Assembly: GCF_000961095.1 (NCBI RefSeq)
Contig: NZ_CP011058.1
Location: forward strand, 1,827,001-1,891,000
DNA from: Paenibacillus beijingensis
GTDB taxonomy: Bacteria > Bacillota > Bacilli > Paenibacillales > Paenibacillaceae
Reading direction: 5' to 3'
DNA length: 64,000 bases
Made by a program: the position numbers and the translations under genes. Under the pieces are notes generated by a model that saw only the letters and a program-made list of their open reading frames with translations, made no database searches and was not told the DNA's origin. Below, piece after piece: positions 45,261 through 54,262 of the stretch (position 1 is the stretch's first letter; each line of letters starts with the position of its first letter).

Positions 45261-46598
45261 ATGACGAAGCTGCTTATCCGCAATGCGCAAATCGTTACGA
45301 TGAATGCGCTGGAGGACATTATTCAAGGGGATATCCGGATCGAGGACGACCGCATTGTCGAAATCGGACCGGAGCTTGAGCCTGCCGGGGACGAACAAAT
45401 ATTGGACGCAACCGGCCGCACCGTTATTCCCGGTTTCGTGCAGACCCACATTCATCTGTGCCAGACGCTGTTCCGGGGAAAAGGCGACGACCTGGAGCTG
45501 CTCGACTGGCTGCGTAAACGGATTTGGCCGCTGGAAGCGGCGCACGACGAGGAATCGATCTACTATTCGGCGATGCTCGGCATCGGCGAACTCATCCAAA
45601 GCGGCACGACGACGATCGTCGACATGGAGACGGTTCACCATACCGAATCGGCGTTCCGCGCCATCGAGCAGAGCGGCATCCGCGCCGTTTCCGGCAAAGT
45701 GATGATGGACCGCAAAGGCAGCGATGTGCCGCTTCCGCTGCAGGAAGAAACTGCCTCTTCCATCCAGCAAAGCGTCGATTTGCTGGAGAAGTGGCACGGC
45801 CATGACAACGGGCGCATCCAGTATGCGTTCTCGCCGCGTTTTGTCATCTCCTGTACCGAGGATCTGCTGAAGGAAGTCGCTCATTTGTCGGGCAAATACA
45901 ACGTCAAGGTCCATACCCACGCTTCGGAAAACACCGGCGAAATCGAGCTGGTAGAAGCAATGACCGGCATGCGCAACATCGTCTACTTGGATCATATCGG
46001 CCTCGCCAACGAGCGGCTTATTTTGGCCCACTGCATCTGGCTGAGTGACGAGGAGAAGCGGATTATCCGGGAACGCGGCGTTCACGTCAGCCACTGTCCG
46101 GGCTCGAACCTCAAGCTCGCTTCCGGCATCGCGGACGTTCCGGAAATGCTCGATACAAGCATTTCGGTCAGCCTTGGCGCCGACGGCGCCCCGTGCAACA
46201 ACAATCTCGACATGTTTAACGAAATGCGGCTGGCGGCCATCATCCAAAAGCCCGCACACGGACCGACGTGCATGGATGCCCGCAGCGTATTCCGGATGGC
46301 CACGATCGGCGGCGCAAAAGCGGTCGGCATGGCGGACGAGATCGGCAGCATCGAAACCGGCAAAAAGGCGGACCTGGCCATTCTCAACTTGAACCAGTTC
46401 CACACGTTCCCCTCCTTCGACGTCGATCCGATCTCCCGCATTGTCTACTCGGCGACAAGGGCGGATGTGGAGACGACGATTGTCGGCGGACGCATTCTGA
46501 TGGACAAAGGCATCGTCCGCACCGTCGACAAAGACACCGTGCTGCGCGAAGCCGACCTCTCCATCAAACGGCTGCTGAAGCGCAGCCCGCTGCAGTAA
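45261..46598 (+). CDS. Purine-type amidohydrolase/deaminase
   Basis: A 445-residue metal-dependent deaminase of the amidohydrolase superfamily. Metal ligands are in QTHIHLCQTLFRG, HTHASENTGEIEL and LAHCIWL, and the Asp is in SLGADGAPCNNNLDMFNEM. The closest recognisable relatives are the 5'-deoxyadenosine/MTA/SAH deaminases and guanine or 8-oxoguanine deaminases. AAGGAGG stands nine bases before the ATG at 45261. The guanine-type riboswitch in the leader argues for a purine base or nucleoside substrate; guanine deaminase is my favoured inference. Confidence 0.9.
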   Translation: MTKLLIRNAQIVTMNALEDIIQGDIRIEDDRIVEIGPELEPAGDEQILDATGRTVIPGFVQTHIHLCQTLFRGKGDDLELLDWLRKRIWPLEAAHDEESIYYSAMLGIGELIQSGTTTIVDMETVHHTESAFRAIEQSGIRAVSGKVMMDRKGSDVPLPLQEETASSIQQSVDLLEKWHGHDNGRIQYAFSPRFVISCTEDLLKEVAHLSGKYNVKVHTHASENTGEIELVEAMTGMRNIVYLDHIGLANERLILAHCIWLSDEEKRIIRERGVHVSHCPGSNLKLASGIADVPEMLDTSISVSLGADGAPCNNNLDMFNEMRLAAIIQKPAHGPTCMDARSVFRMATIGGAKAVGMADEIGSIETGKKADLAILNLNQFHTFPSFDVDPISRIVYSATRADVETTIVGGRILMDKGIVRTVDKDTVLREADLSIKRLLKRSPLQ

Positions 46599-46633
46599 AC
46601 GAGTGACTGCGCAGCGGAAATGCGAATCAGCAA

Positions 46634-46683
46634 AAAAAGCAGCTTCCACTGCCGTTTGACGGCTCATCGGAAGCTGCTTTTTC
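46634..46683. terminator. Bidirectional terminator between the deaminase and trxA
   Basis: AAAAAGCAGCTTCC pairs with GGAAGCTGCTTTTT (loop about 21 bases), with A and T runs outside, between convergent genes. Confidence 0.9.
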
Positions 46684-46710
46684 ATGCGCAACGTGTATGC
46701 CTTGAACGGC

Positions 46711-47022
46711 TTACAGTTGGTTTTGGATTTTCGTTTTCAGCGCGTCTTTGCTTTGCACGCCGACCATTTTGTCGACCGGTTGGCCGTCCTTGAACAGGAT
46801 CAGCGTCGGGATGCTCATGACGCCGAATTGGGAAGCCAGTTCCGGCTCTTCGTCGACGTTGATTTTTGCGATTGTCGCTTGGCCTTCGAGCTCGGTCGAG
46901 AGCTCTTCTACGATCGGAAGCTGCATTTTGCAAGGTCCGCACCACGGAGCCCAGAAGTCTACCAGAGAAACGCCGCTTTCAACGCTTTGCGTAAAGTTGT
47001 CTTTCGTCAATGCTACTGCCAT
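46711..47022 (-). CDS. trxA: Thioredoxin
   Basis: A 103-residue disulfide reductase with active site WAPWCGPCK, the cis-Pro in MSIPTLILF, and MAVALTKDNF at the start. The ATG at 47022 has GGAGAGG nine bases upstream; the open frame reaches 47094 without support. It lies 58 bases after an Rrf2 regulator gene on the same strand and probably shares its promoter. Confidence 0.96.
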   Translation of the reverse strand: MAVALTKDNFTQSVESGVSLVDFWAPWCGPCKMQLPIVEELSTELEGQATIAKINVDEEPELASQFGVMSIPTLILFKDGQPVDKMVGVQSKDALKTKIQNQL

Positions 47023-47080
47023 TTGAATCATCCTCTCCAAAATATAGGTTGAGCCAGGGATACCCGTCAAAGTTCCCGCT

Positions 47081-47506
47081 TCAGCACTGCTCACAACCGT
47101 GGATTTGCCCCAGCACGCCTGCTATTGTGATATCGGCAAAATAATTTTCCAAATGCTGCTCGGCCGAACAAAAAATATGGTTCATAACCTCCTGCATATT
47201 GGAACCGACCACACAATCGCATCCGGGATCGCCCGAGCACCAATTAGGCATCAGCGAACCCTGCGCGATAACGCGGTAAATGTCCTTCAGCGTTACGGTC
47301 GACGGATCGATCGTCAGCTTGTAGCCGCCGCCGCTCCCTTCCCGCGTCGCCACGTACCCGCTTCGTTTCAAATAGCCCATCACTTTGCGGACACGCGCCG
47401 GATTGGTACAGACATTCTCCGCAATCGCTTCGCTGGTCGCGCTGCGTTCCGGAAGATTAGCGAGCAGAACGAGACTGTGGACGGCTATCGTGAATTCACT
47501 GTTCAT
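47081..47506 (-). CDS. Rrf2-family transcriptional regulator with Cys-rich sensor loop
   Basis: 141 residues. An N-terminal winged helix (TIAVHSLVLLANLPERSATSEAIAE, recognition region NPARVRKVMGYLKRSG, wing GSGGGYKL) precedes a dimerisation helix. The central loop WCSGDPGCDCVVG carries three Cys, with a further Cys in the FCSAEQH segment and HGCEQC at the C-terminus. This suggests iron-sulfur or thiol sensing. The closest style is YwnA. A palindrome overlaps its own promoter, and trxA follows, so redox-dependent autoregulation is likely (inference). Confidence 0.9.
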   Translation of the reverse strand: MNSEFTIAVHSLVLLANLPERSATSEAIAENVCTNPARVRKVMGYLKRSGYVATREGSGGGYKLTIDPSTVTLKDIYRVIAQGSLMPNWCSGDPGCDCVVGSNMQEVMNHIFCSAEQHLENYFADITIAGVLGQIHGCEQC

Positions 47507-47529
47507 AACGAACGGCCACCCCGCTTCGT

Positions 47530-47564
47530 ACTGTAATATTATCAGTTACAGTTGATTTTGTCAA
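47530..47564 (-). promoter_or_regulatory. Promoter with palindromic operator before the Rrf2 gene
   Basis: On the minus strand, TTGACA (47564-47559), a 17-base spacer and TAATAT (47541-47536). The inverted repeat ACTGTAA-9-TTACAGT (47552-47530) covers the -10 box, the position expected of a repressor site. Confidence 0.8.
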
Positions 47565-47663
47565 CAGGGCGTAAGCCATATCACAGTCATAGTTTGCGGC
47601 AAAGGCGGCAGCGTTATCCCAGCCCGTTCTTTTCGGCTTTCCTTCCTCTTTCGGAGCGGAGAT

Positions 47664-48500
47664 TTAAAAATCGAAATTGTCCGGATCCGGACCGAAGCGC
47701 TTGTTCTGGTTCAGTCCGTCGAGCCTTGCCATATCTTCTTCGGACAAAACGAAATCGAACACATCGGCATTTTCCCGAATGCGGCTTTCCGTGACCGACT
47801 TCGGAATCGTCACAATCCCGTGCTGCAAATCCCAGCGAAGGACGATTTGGGCCGGCGATTTTTTGTATTTGGCGGCCAGCTCGGCGATTTCCGGCAAATC
47901 GAGATTGCCCTGCATGAGCGGGCTCCAAGCTTCGAACACGATGCCGTTATTTTGGCAAAACGCGACCAGCTCCGGCTGTGTCAACAGCGGGTGGTACTCC
48001 ACCTGGTTCACCATCGGCTTCATTTCCGCGTCCGTGAGCAGCTCCATCATGTGGTGCGTATGGAAGTTGCAAACGCCGATCGCCCGCACGGCTCCGTCTT
48101 TGTAGAGCTTTTCCAGCGCGCGCCATGTGTCTTTGAATTTGCCGGCAACCGGCCAGTGAATCAGATATAAATCGATAATGTCGGTTTCAAGCCGCCGGCA
48201 GCTGTCCTCGTAAGCCCGAAGAGTGTTGTCGTACCCTTGGTCGTTATTCCAAACCTTCGTGGCAATAAAAATTTCATCGCGGGCAACGCCGCTTTCCGCG
48301 ATCCCTTTGGCCACGCCCTCTTCGTTACCATAAGCTGCGGCTGTATCGATGCTGCGGTAGCCTGCCTTCAAAGCGAGCCTGACCGCCGTTTCAACTTCGC
48401 CGCCCGTTTTCGCTTTCCATACGCCAAGACCGAGCCACGGCATGCGCACTCCGTTGTGAAGCACCGCCGCATCATTCAAACCTTGCAGTTGAACTGTCAA
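47664..48500 (-). CDS. Aldo/keto reductase (YvgN-like)
   Basis: A 278-residue NADPH-dependent carbonyl reductase. The catalytic tetrad is visible: Asp and Tyr in SIDTAAAYGNE, Lys in ATKVWN and His in LYLIHWPV. The nucleotide-binding end IPKSVTESRIREN is present. Start chosen at TTG 48500, eight bases after GGAGG; the ORF's GTG at 48518 lies before that site. Similar to methylglyoxal reductases YvgN/YtbE. Single gene, substrate undetermined. Confidence 0.9.
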   Translation of the reverse strand: MTVQLQGLNDAAVLHNGVRMPWLGLGVWKAKTGGEVETAVRLALKAGYRSIDTAAAYGNEEGVAKGIAESGVARDEIFIATKVWNNDQGYDNTLRAYEDSCRRLETDIIDLYLIHWPVAGKFKDTWRALEKLYKDGAVRAIGVCNFHTHHMMELLTDAEMKPMVNQVEYHPLLTQPELVAFCQNNGIVFEAWSPLMQGNLDLPEIAELAAKYKKSPAQIVLRWDLQHGIVTIPKSVTESRIRENADVFDFVLSEEDMARLDGLNQNKRFGPDPDNFDF

Positions 48501-48613
48501 AACGATCGCCTCCAGCACTTATTTTTTGCCGCTGCAGCGCCATCCAACAATTGCTTCTCCCCTATTTTACCACCGCCCGGCTTTGTCAAACCGTTTCGAA
48601 GCCAAATCCCGCG

Positions 48614-49489
48614 CTAGGTCCAATCGAATAGATCGAGCTGCTGCGCATCCGGCTCTTTCTTCGCTTGCGGCAAAGGAGGGACCGTCTGACCGAGCATCTC
48701 CATCATTTGACGCGCATTGAAGGCCGCGTCGCCGCCGGAGTTATTGTTGAAAATCACGTGCACCTGCTCCGACTGCTTCTCCAGCCGCCGCAGCCGCTCC
48801 ACCCACTGAGCAAGCTCGTCCGCATTGTAGCGGTATAAATACCGCACCTCGCGCCAGTTCGGGCTGCCCGCGGCGTTCCACCCGCGCGCGTTGCGCCCGT
48901 GCATCCGCACGAGCGTCAGCGAGCTGTCCGTCGCCTCTTCCACAATCGGAACCGACCCTTCGCCTGCCTGCGGTTCATCGCAAACGCTGTGAATCCAGCC
49001 TTCCCGCCGCATGAAGCTCAAGGTGCGCTCCTGCATCCCATCTGCGAACCAGCTCTGATGCCGGAATTCAAGGGCGCAAGGTATTCCCTCCATTCGCTCC
49101 TTCGTTTTTCGCAACAGGTCGACATGTTCCTTGCGGCAGTCGAACCAAGGCGGATATTGAAACAAGGCGCACGCCAGCTTGCCCGCCTCCAACATTGGAC
49201 CGATCGACAGCCGGAACGCCTTGTACATCTCCGCCTCATCCGCAAACGGTATGCGGCCTCTGGAATGGCCGGTCATCCCTTGGAAAGCCTTGACGACAAA
49301 ACGGAACGACGGCGGTGTGTCCCCCGTCCATTTCACCATGTTGCGCTCCGGCTGGATGGCGTAGAAAGAACTGTCCACCTCTACGGTTCCGAACAGCTGG
49401 CCGTAGACGGACAGCTTGTTTTTCGCCGCCTCGCGGGTCGGATACAAATCGTCATGATCGCCCCATCCCGCCAGTCCGATCGTAATCAT
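48614..49489 (-). CDS. DUF72 family protein (YunF/YecE-like)
   Basis: A 291-residue TIM-barrel-fold protein. Family features: IGLAGWGDHDDLYP at the start, VEVDSSFYAIQPERNMVKWTGDTPP, FRFVVKAFQGMTGH, FQYPPWF, LEFRHQSW, and HVIFNNNSGGDAAFNARQM at the end. No biochemical function is established for the family. It ends in a QQLDLFDWT motif resembling a sliding-clamp-binding QxxDLF peptide. Confidence 0.9.
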   Translation of the reverse strand: MITIGLAGWGDHDDLYPTREAAKNKLSVYGQLFGTVEVDSSFYAIQPERNMVKWTGDTPPSFRFVVKAFQGMTGHSRGRIPFADEAEMYKAFRLSIGPMLEAGKLACALFQYPPWFDCRKEHVDLLRKTKERMEGIPCALEFRHQSWFADGMQERTLSFMRREGWIHSVCDEPQAGEGSVPIVEEATDSSLTLVRMHGRNARGWNAAGSPNWREVRYLYRYNADELAQWVERLRRLEKQSEQVHVIFNNNSGGDAAFNARQMMEMLGQTVPPLPQAKKEPDAQQLDLFDWT

Positions 49490-49613
49490 CGCCTCACCTC
49501 CTGCATCAATCCGGTTTCGATTTCATTGCCCGCAACCGTTGTCGGAAACGCCAAAATGCGGCATACTTGACCTATAGACGAAAACCCTCCGGGCGAAAGG
49601 AAGAGCGCACGCT

Positions 49614-50249
49614 ATGCTTATCGAAATCTATCAGGATGTCGTCTGTCCATGGTGCCGGATCGGGAAAAAGAATCTGTTTGACGCCCTTTCCGACTGGAAA
49701 GCACGCACCGGCACAGAACCGACGATACAATACCGCGCGTATCAGCTCGATCCCAATCTCCCTCCCGAAGGTATGCCGTTCATGAAATCGATGACCCATA
49801 AGTCCGGAAGCTCCGAATCGGTGCGCCGGATGATGGAGCACGTCACGGGCGCGGGCGCCGACGTAGGGCTGACCTTCCGGTTCGACCAGGTGAGCTGGAT
49901 GCCCAATACCCGGATGGCCCACCGGCTGATCGCCTTGACGCCGGAAGCGCAGCGGACGGAGCTGATCGACTCGCTGTTCCGCGCTTACTTTGAAGAAGGC
50001 GTAACGCTCTCCCGGCAGGAAGAGCTGCTCGCCATCGGCGAAGCTGCCGGCTGGCAGCGGGAGCAGTTAGCCGCACGACTAAATAACGGCGAAGGCTCCG
50101 CCGAGGTCGACGACGATCTGGAGCGGGGCAAACGGCTTGGCATCAGCGGCGTTCCGTTGTTTATTTTTAACCGCAAATACGCGCTTTCAGGCGCTTATCC
50201 CAAATCCGAGATGCTGCTCCTGCTCGACCGTTTCCATACCGATGCGTAA
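49614..50249 (+). CDS. DsbA-family oxidoreductase, FrnE-like
   Basis: A 211-residue cytoplasmic thioredoxin-fold protein without signal peptide. The active site CPWC is at residues 11-14 (QDVVCPWCRIGKKNL), the insertion domain is helical, and the cis-Pro loop GISGVPLFIFN is present. GAAAGGAAG precedes the ATG. FrnE-type proteins act on thiols or polyketides; the specific role here is unknown. Single gene. Confidence 0.92.
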   Translation: MLIEIYQDVVCPWCRIGKKNLFDALSDWKARTGTEPTIQYRAYQLDPNLPPEGMPFMKSMTHKSGSSESVRRMMEHVTGAGADVGLTFRFDQVSWMPNTRMAHRLIALTPEAQRTELIDSLFRAYFEEGVTLSRQEELLAIGEAAGWQREQLAARLNNGEGSAEVDDDLERGKRLGISGVPLFIFNRKYALSGAYPKSEMLLLLDRFHTDA

Positions 50250-50374
50250 TGATTTGTCAGCTGGGGGCGCGCTTCGCGCCCCGTCTTTGTACCCCGTTAT
50301 TCATTTTCAAGGATTCGCGCAACCGTCTTCATCCTCGCATTGTTCACCAGCCTGAGTGAAAAGCCGGCTGATTA

Positions 50375-51094
50375 TTAATGCTCGTGTCCACTGTTCCCCG
50401 TCCGGTCCGCCGGCTCGTCTTCTTTTCCGCTAAGCTCCGACGTTTTTCTTATCCAGCGGTAACCGGAACGGACGCCTTCCATGACCCAGACGGGAATGGG
50501 AAAAGGGCGTTTGGACAAAAAAGGCGTATAAATCCGTTCATAGGCCGCCTTCAGGTCATCCCACATCGTACACGGGCCTTCCTCCAAAAAATCCGACACA
50601 TCGACGACGAGCCCTCTCCCTTTCGACAGCATCACATTTTTGCCGTGCACATCACGGGGGTTGAGGCCGCGCAGACGGGCATACTCGAGCGCTTCATCGA
50701 TATCGGCGATAACCTGTTCGGGAATTGGGGTTCCTTCCAGCAAACAATTATAAAGCGTCTTGCCGCTTAATTTTTTCAGCAGCAGGTAATGTTTCTCCGC
50801 CGCAAAGCCTGCATGATAACAGACCGCATAAGCAGGATGATTGCCCAATTTGCCATACACTTCGCACTCCCGCTCCCAGCCCGGCCGTCCCGGCGCGTAG
50901 ACCTTCACGGCGATGCCTTCCGCTTCCGGATGCTCAAACACAGCCGCGTAATTGCCCGCGCCAAGCAGCTTCCAGCCGGACGGAATATACGGCACCTCAA
51001 CCGGATGACGCGGGTCGGCGCTGATCATTTCAACTTCCGGCAGAAGCGTCTGCTCCGTAAGCTTGACCGCTTCCGCCACTTTTGCTTCGTTCAT
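50375..51094 (-). CDS. Protein-kinase-like protein (YrzF/RIO-like)
   Basis: 239 residues from the ATG at 51094 (AAAGGAG seven bases before); the open frame reaches 51121. The kinase fold is abbreviated: Gly-rich loop LGAGNYAAVF, Lys in AVKVYAP, catalytic loop LNPRDVHGKNVML with Asp and Asn, and a metal-binding VVDVSDF segment in place of DFG. It resembles Bacillus YrzF and RIO-like small kinases. The C-terminus is charged and ends in HEH. Substrate unknown. Confidence 0.82.
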   Translation of the reverse strand: MNEAKVAEAVKLTEQTLLPEVEMISADPRHPVEVPYIPSGWKLLGAGNYAAVFEHPEAEGIAVKVYAPGRPGWERECEVYGKLGNHPAYAVCYHAGFAAEKHYLLLKKLSGKTLYNCLLEGTPIPEQVIADIDEALEYARLRGLNPRDVHGKNVMLSKGRGLVVDVSDFLEEGPCTMWDDLKAAYERIYTPFLSKRPFPIPVWVMEGVRSGYRWIRKTSELSGKEDEPADRTGNSGHEH

Positions 51095-51482
51095 CCTAAC
51101 GCTCCTTTGCACATCTCGCATGCCGCTTTTTCGGCTTCAGCCGTGCTCCGCTTCTGTCTGCACCTTCATATAACGAATAATGCCCTTCCGGCCGGGAGGG
51201 CATTATCATTTTGATTTTGCAGCGGTCATCTGTAAAGAGACGTCCCGCTTGTCACCTGTTTCGGTCTCGAATTTTCGGTTTCGAAATATCCCTCTTTATA
51301 CCCTATACAAGCGAGGCCAACGCTGCCACATTATTCCATTCCTGTACCGACATACGATTCAAACGGCACCGCATAACTGCAGCCGCTTCTTCAAGCGTTC
51401 CCTTTATGAAAGCGTCCGAAACCGCCCTCGCCCGTTTTGCCGGTATAACTTTCCGGTTGATCCGGATTTCGACCTTCCGGTC
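51095..51482. other. Intergenic region between kinase-like gene and polysaccharide locus
   Basis: Contains the kinase-like gene's leader, a strong hairpin at 51176-51207 and about 270 bases in which I see no gene. Confidence 0.5.
51176..51207 (-). terminator. Hairpin at the end of the polysaccharide locus
   Basis: A near-perfect palindrome: ATAATGCCCT-CCGGCCGG-AGGGCATTAT (one internal mismatch). It is about 275 bases after the last glycosyltransferase stop. Confidence 0.65.
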
Positions 51483-52409
51483 TTATCCTTTCGGCTTGTA
51501 CATGCTGAACCGCCGTTGCAGCAGCGCCGGCAGCTTGCGGTAATTCATGCCGAGCTTGTATCCGATCAGCTTGGCCGCATTTTCAGCGACAAGTCCCGGG
51601 ATTCGCAGCCATTTGCCCGTTCTTAACAGCGCCTGCGCCTGGGCGCGCACAAGCCGCGACCCTTCCTTGCCGACCGACGTATACGGCAAAATCCACTCCT
51701 GCTCGCTCATCGACGCCCCGTTGTCGAAAAACCGCTTAAACTGCTGCGCGGCCGAATAATTATGGGAATGGAGCACTTTCGCCTCCGCGTTGTAGGCGAT
51801 CGCATACCCTTTCAGCACGCACCGCGCCGCCAGAAACAGGTCTTCGTTGAACCTTGTCGGCTGGACGAACCCGCCCATCTTGCGGAACATGTCCGTCCGG
51901 ATCGCGGCGCACACATTGGAGCAAAAAAACGTCTTGATCCCCATCCGCTCCAGATCGGCCCGCGTCTTGCGCAGCGACCGCTCCGGATAGTTGAACTCCC
52001 GCGACATCCGCTCCAGCACATCCGCCTCCGGCCGCGCGACCTGGCGGGCGTACGCATACGCCACTTCCGGGTCTGCAAGCGAGCCGGCCAGCTCTTCCAG
52101 CAGCCGCTCGTCGCACGGGAGCGCGTCCTGCGTCATAAACAGCAGCGCATCGCCCGCCGCCTGACGCGCCGCGAAGTTGCGCGTGCCGCCGTGATCGAAC
52201 GTCTCCCGCATCACCATCAGCACCTTGCAGCCGGCTGCGCGCGCCAGCTCTGCCGTTCCGTCGTCCGACGACGTATCGGCCACAATAATTTCGAAGGGCG
52301 GCAGCGATTGCGCCTTCAGCTTCTCCAGCAACAGCCCGAATTCCGGGCCCGCGTTCAAGGTTGGGATAATGACCGATAGGTTAAGCGGCTTAGCCTCGTC
52401 AATAAGCAT
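51483..52409 (-). CDS. Family 2 glycosyltransferase, rhamnosyltransferase-like
   Basis: 308 residues. GT-A fold: SVIIPTLNAGPEFGLLLEKL, nucleotide-binding ADTSSDDGT, and the motifs FDHGGTRNFA and FMTQDALP common in rhamnosyl- and related transferases. NEDLFLAARCVLKGY holds the base region. The start overlaps the end of the upstream WcaJ-like gene by 11 bases, so the two form one transcription unit that ends the locus. Donor probably dTDP-rhamnose, given the rml genes (inference). Confidence 0.88.
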   Translation of the reverse strand: MLIDEAKPLNLSVIIPTLNAGPEFGLLLEKLKAQSLPPFEIIVADTSSDDGTAELARAAGCKVLMVMRETFDHGGTRNFAARQAAGDALLFMTQDALPCDERLLEELAGSLADPEVAYAYARQVARPEADVLERMSREFNYPERSLRKTRADLERMGIKTFFCSNVCAAIRTDMFRKMGGFVQPTRFNEDLFLAARCVLKGYAIAYNAEAKVLHSHNYSAAQQFKRFFDNGASMSEQEWILPYTSVGKEGSRLVRAQAQALLRTGKWLRIPGLVAENAAKLIGYKLGMNYRKLPALLQRRFSMYKPKG

Positions 52410-53808
52410 TTTTATGAATAAGTCCTTTCACGACCGTTTTGCAAATGATTTTCAGATCAAGGAAAAAACTCCAGTTTTCGATATAAAATAAATCGTGTCT
52501 GATGCGTTCCTGAATCGATGTGTCGCCCCGCAGCCCGTTCGTCTGCGCCCAGCCCGTAATGCCCGGCCGGATATGGTGCTTGATCATATACTTCGGCACT
52601 TCCTCTTTGAACCGGTCCACGAAAAAAGGCCGCTCCGGGCGCGGTCCGACCACGCTCATCTGTCCCATCAGCACGTTGAAAAACTGCGGCAGCTCATCCA
52701 GGCTCGTGCGGCGCAGGAAAGTGCCGAACGCCGTACGGCGCGGATCGTTTTTCACCGTCCACCTCGTGTCCGCCGAATCGTCGGGCGCCACGCGCATGGA
52801 GCGGAATTTATACATCTGGAACGTTCTGCGGCCGAAACCGACGCGCTCCTGCCGGAACAGCACCGGTCCCGGGGACGTCAGCTTAATGCCGATCGCCACG
52901 AGCAGCATGATCGGCGAGAGCAGCACAATCGCCACCGCCGAGAACGCGATATCAAACGTCCGCTTCGCCAGACGGTTGCTGAGCTCATCGAGCGGCACGT
53001 CCCGGATATTAATAAGCGGCATACCCGCGAAATTATCAAAAAACGGCTTGGCCGGCAGCAAATCAAAGTAGTCGGGGATAATGAGCGTTTTGACGCCGGC
53101 TTTTTCACAGGTGGCGATAATATCCGCGTACTTCGAATACGCCTCCAGCGGCAGCGCGATAATGACCTCGTCGATCGTGCGGTTCTCGCTCAGCACCTCT
53201 TCCAAATCTTCCAGTTTGCCGACAATCGGCCGCAAATGCGTCTGTTCTTCGACGTGTTCGCTCTGATAGTCATCGAGGAACCCATAGACTTCATACCCCA
53301 AATCCGGATAGTTAAGGAGCTTGTCGTGAAAATTCCGCCCGACTTTTCCCGCGCCCAAAATAAGGACGAACCGTTTGTTGAAGCCTTTGCGCCGGAACCA
53401 GACGAGCGTCTGCTTGACCGCAAACCGGTATACGGTGAGCCCGATCAAATTCATGCCGAGGAAGAGGGCCAGAAATTCCCGTGAAATATGTACTTCCTTG
53501 CCGAAAAACAGCAGGCTGAGCAGCAGCAGGAAACTCAGACTGTGAACCTGGCATATTTTCAGAATGTCATAGGAAAACCGCTTGCGGCGCTTCGGCGTGT
53601 AAAAGCCGACATAGAACCCGATCAGCACCGCCGCAAAGGCGTACACCGTGCTCCATACGAGATAGGTAACGAATGGAACCGTGTAGTAGTGAACGAGAAG
53701 GCCGCTGTAAAACTTGATCCAGTAGGCCGCGCCGAATACGAGCAGCATGCACAGCATATCCGCCAGCACGTACAATTGCGTCAAGAAACGCTGACTTTGT
53801 CGAATCAT
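52399..53808 (-). CDS. Undecaprenyl-phosphate sugar phosphotransferase (WcaJ/EpsL-like)
   Basis: A 469-residue initiating enzyme that transfers a hexose-1-phosphate to undecaprenyl phosphate, the first step of polysaccharide repeat assembly. N-terminal membrane helices (about 15-115), a CoA-binding-like domain (VLILGAGKVGRNF, about 145-270), a membrane helix at about 285-310, and the catalytic domain KRTFDIAFSAVAIVLLSPIM, SPGPVLFRQERVGFG, MYKFRSMR, RRTSLDELPQFFNVLMGQMSVVGPRPERPF. Complete and of usual length. Confidence 0.95.
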   Translation of the reverse strand: MIRQSQRFLTQLYVLADMLCMLLVFGAAYWIKFYSGLLVHYYTVPFVTYLVWSTVYAFAAVLIGFYVGFYTPKRRKRFSYDILKICQVHSLSFLLLLSLLFFGKEVHISREFLALFLGMNLIGLTVYRFAVKQTLVWFRRKGFNKRFVLILGAGKVGRNFHDKLLNYPDLGYEVYGFLDDYQSEHVEEQTHLRPIVGKLEDLEEVLSENRTIDEVIIALPLEAYSKYADIIATCEKAGVKTLIIPDYFDLLPAKPFFDNFAGMPLINIRDVPLDELSNRLAKRTFDIAFSAVAIVLLSPIMLLVAIGIKLTSPGPVLFRQERVGFGRRTFQMYKFRSMRVAPDDSADTRWTVKNDPRRTAFGTFLRRTSLDELPQFFNVLMGQMSVVGPRPERPFFVDRFKEEVPKYMIKHHIRPGITGWAQTNGLRGDTSIQERIRHDLFYIENWSFFLDLKIICKTVVKGLIHKNAY

Positions 53809-53896
53809 AATGGAATCACCGCAACCCCTGTCAATTTGTTGAATCTCTCTATAATTGTAACAAATAGGCGATGCAGAACCAATAGATTTAACGTTA

Positions 53897-53981
53897 TTTG
53901 AGAGAAAAGAATCAAAAGAAAGAACGATCGTTCAAGAGAAAAGACTCAACAGAAATTACGACCGTTCGAGAGAAAAGTTCT
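53897..53981. repeat. 34-bp tandem repeat, 2.5 copies
   Basis: Units start TTTGAGAGAAAAGAATC, TTCAAGAGAAAAGACTC and TTCGAGAGAAAAG at 53897, 53931 and 53965. Each full unit ends in ACGA(T/C)CG. Confidence 0.8.
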
Positions 53982-54262
53982 GCTCTTTTAAAAATAAAAG
54001 CCGACTTCGGTGAGACTTAAGCGCGAGCCTCCCCAAAATCCAAGGCCCGTTCTTTCACAAAATATGCTCGACTTTTCCAATCGATTCCTCTCCCCGATGC
54101 TAACGCAATTCTTTAAAAGCAACAAGGTTCTCCAACCAAACAAGCTTACATAAACAAAAGCGAAATCTTCGACAAACTTCTCTCTTCCGAAATCAAAAAC
54201 CGATCTCTCGCAACTAAATCATGAATCTCGCAAAAAAGCCAACTCAAAGTCTCTCCTTGCAG

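Noticed and set aside
45228..46691. 487-codon minus-strand open frame over the amidohydrolase
   Set aside because: Shadow of the riboswitch-controlled gene. It also crosses the terminator at 46634.
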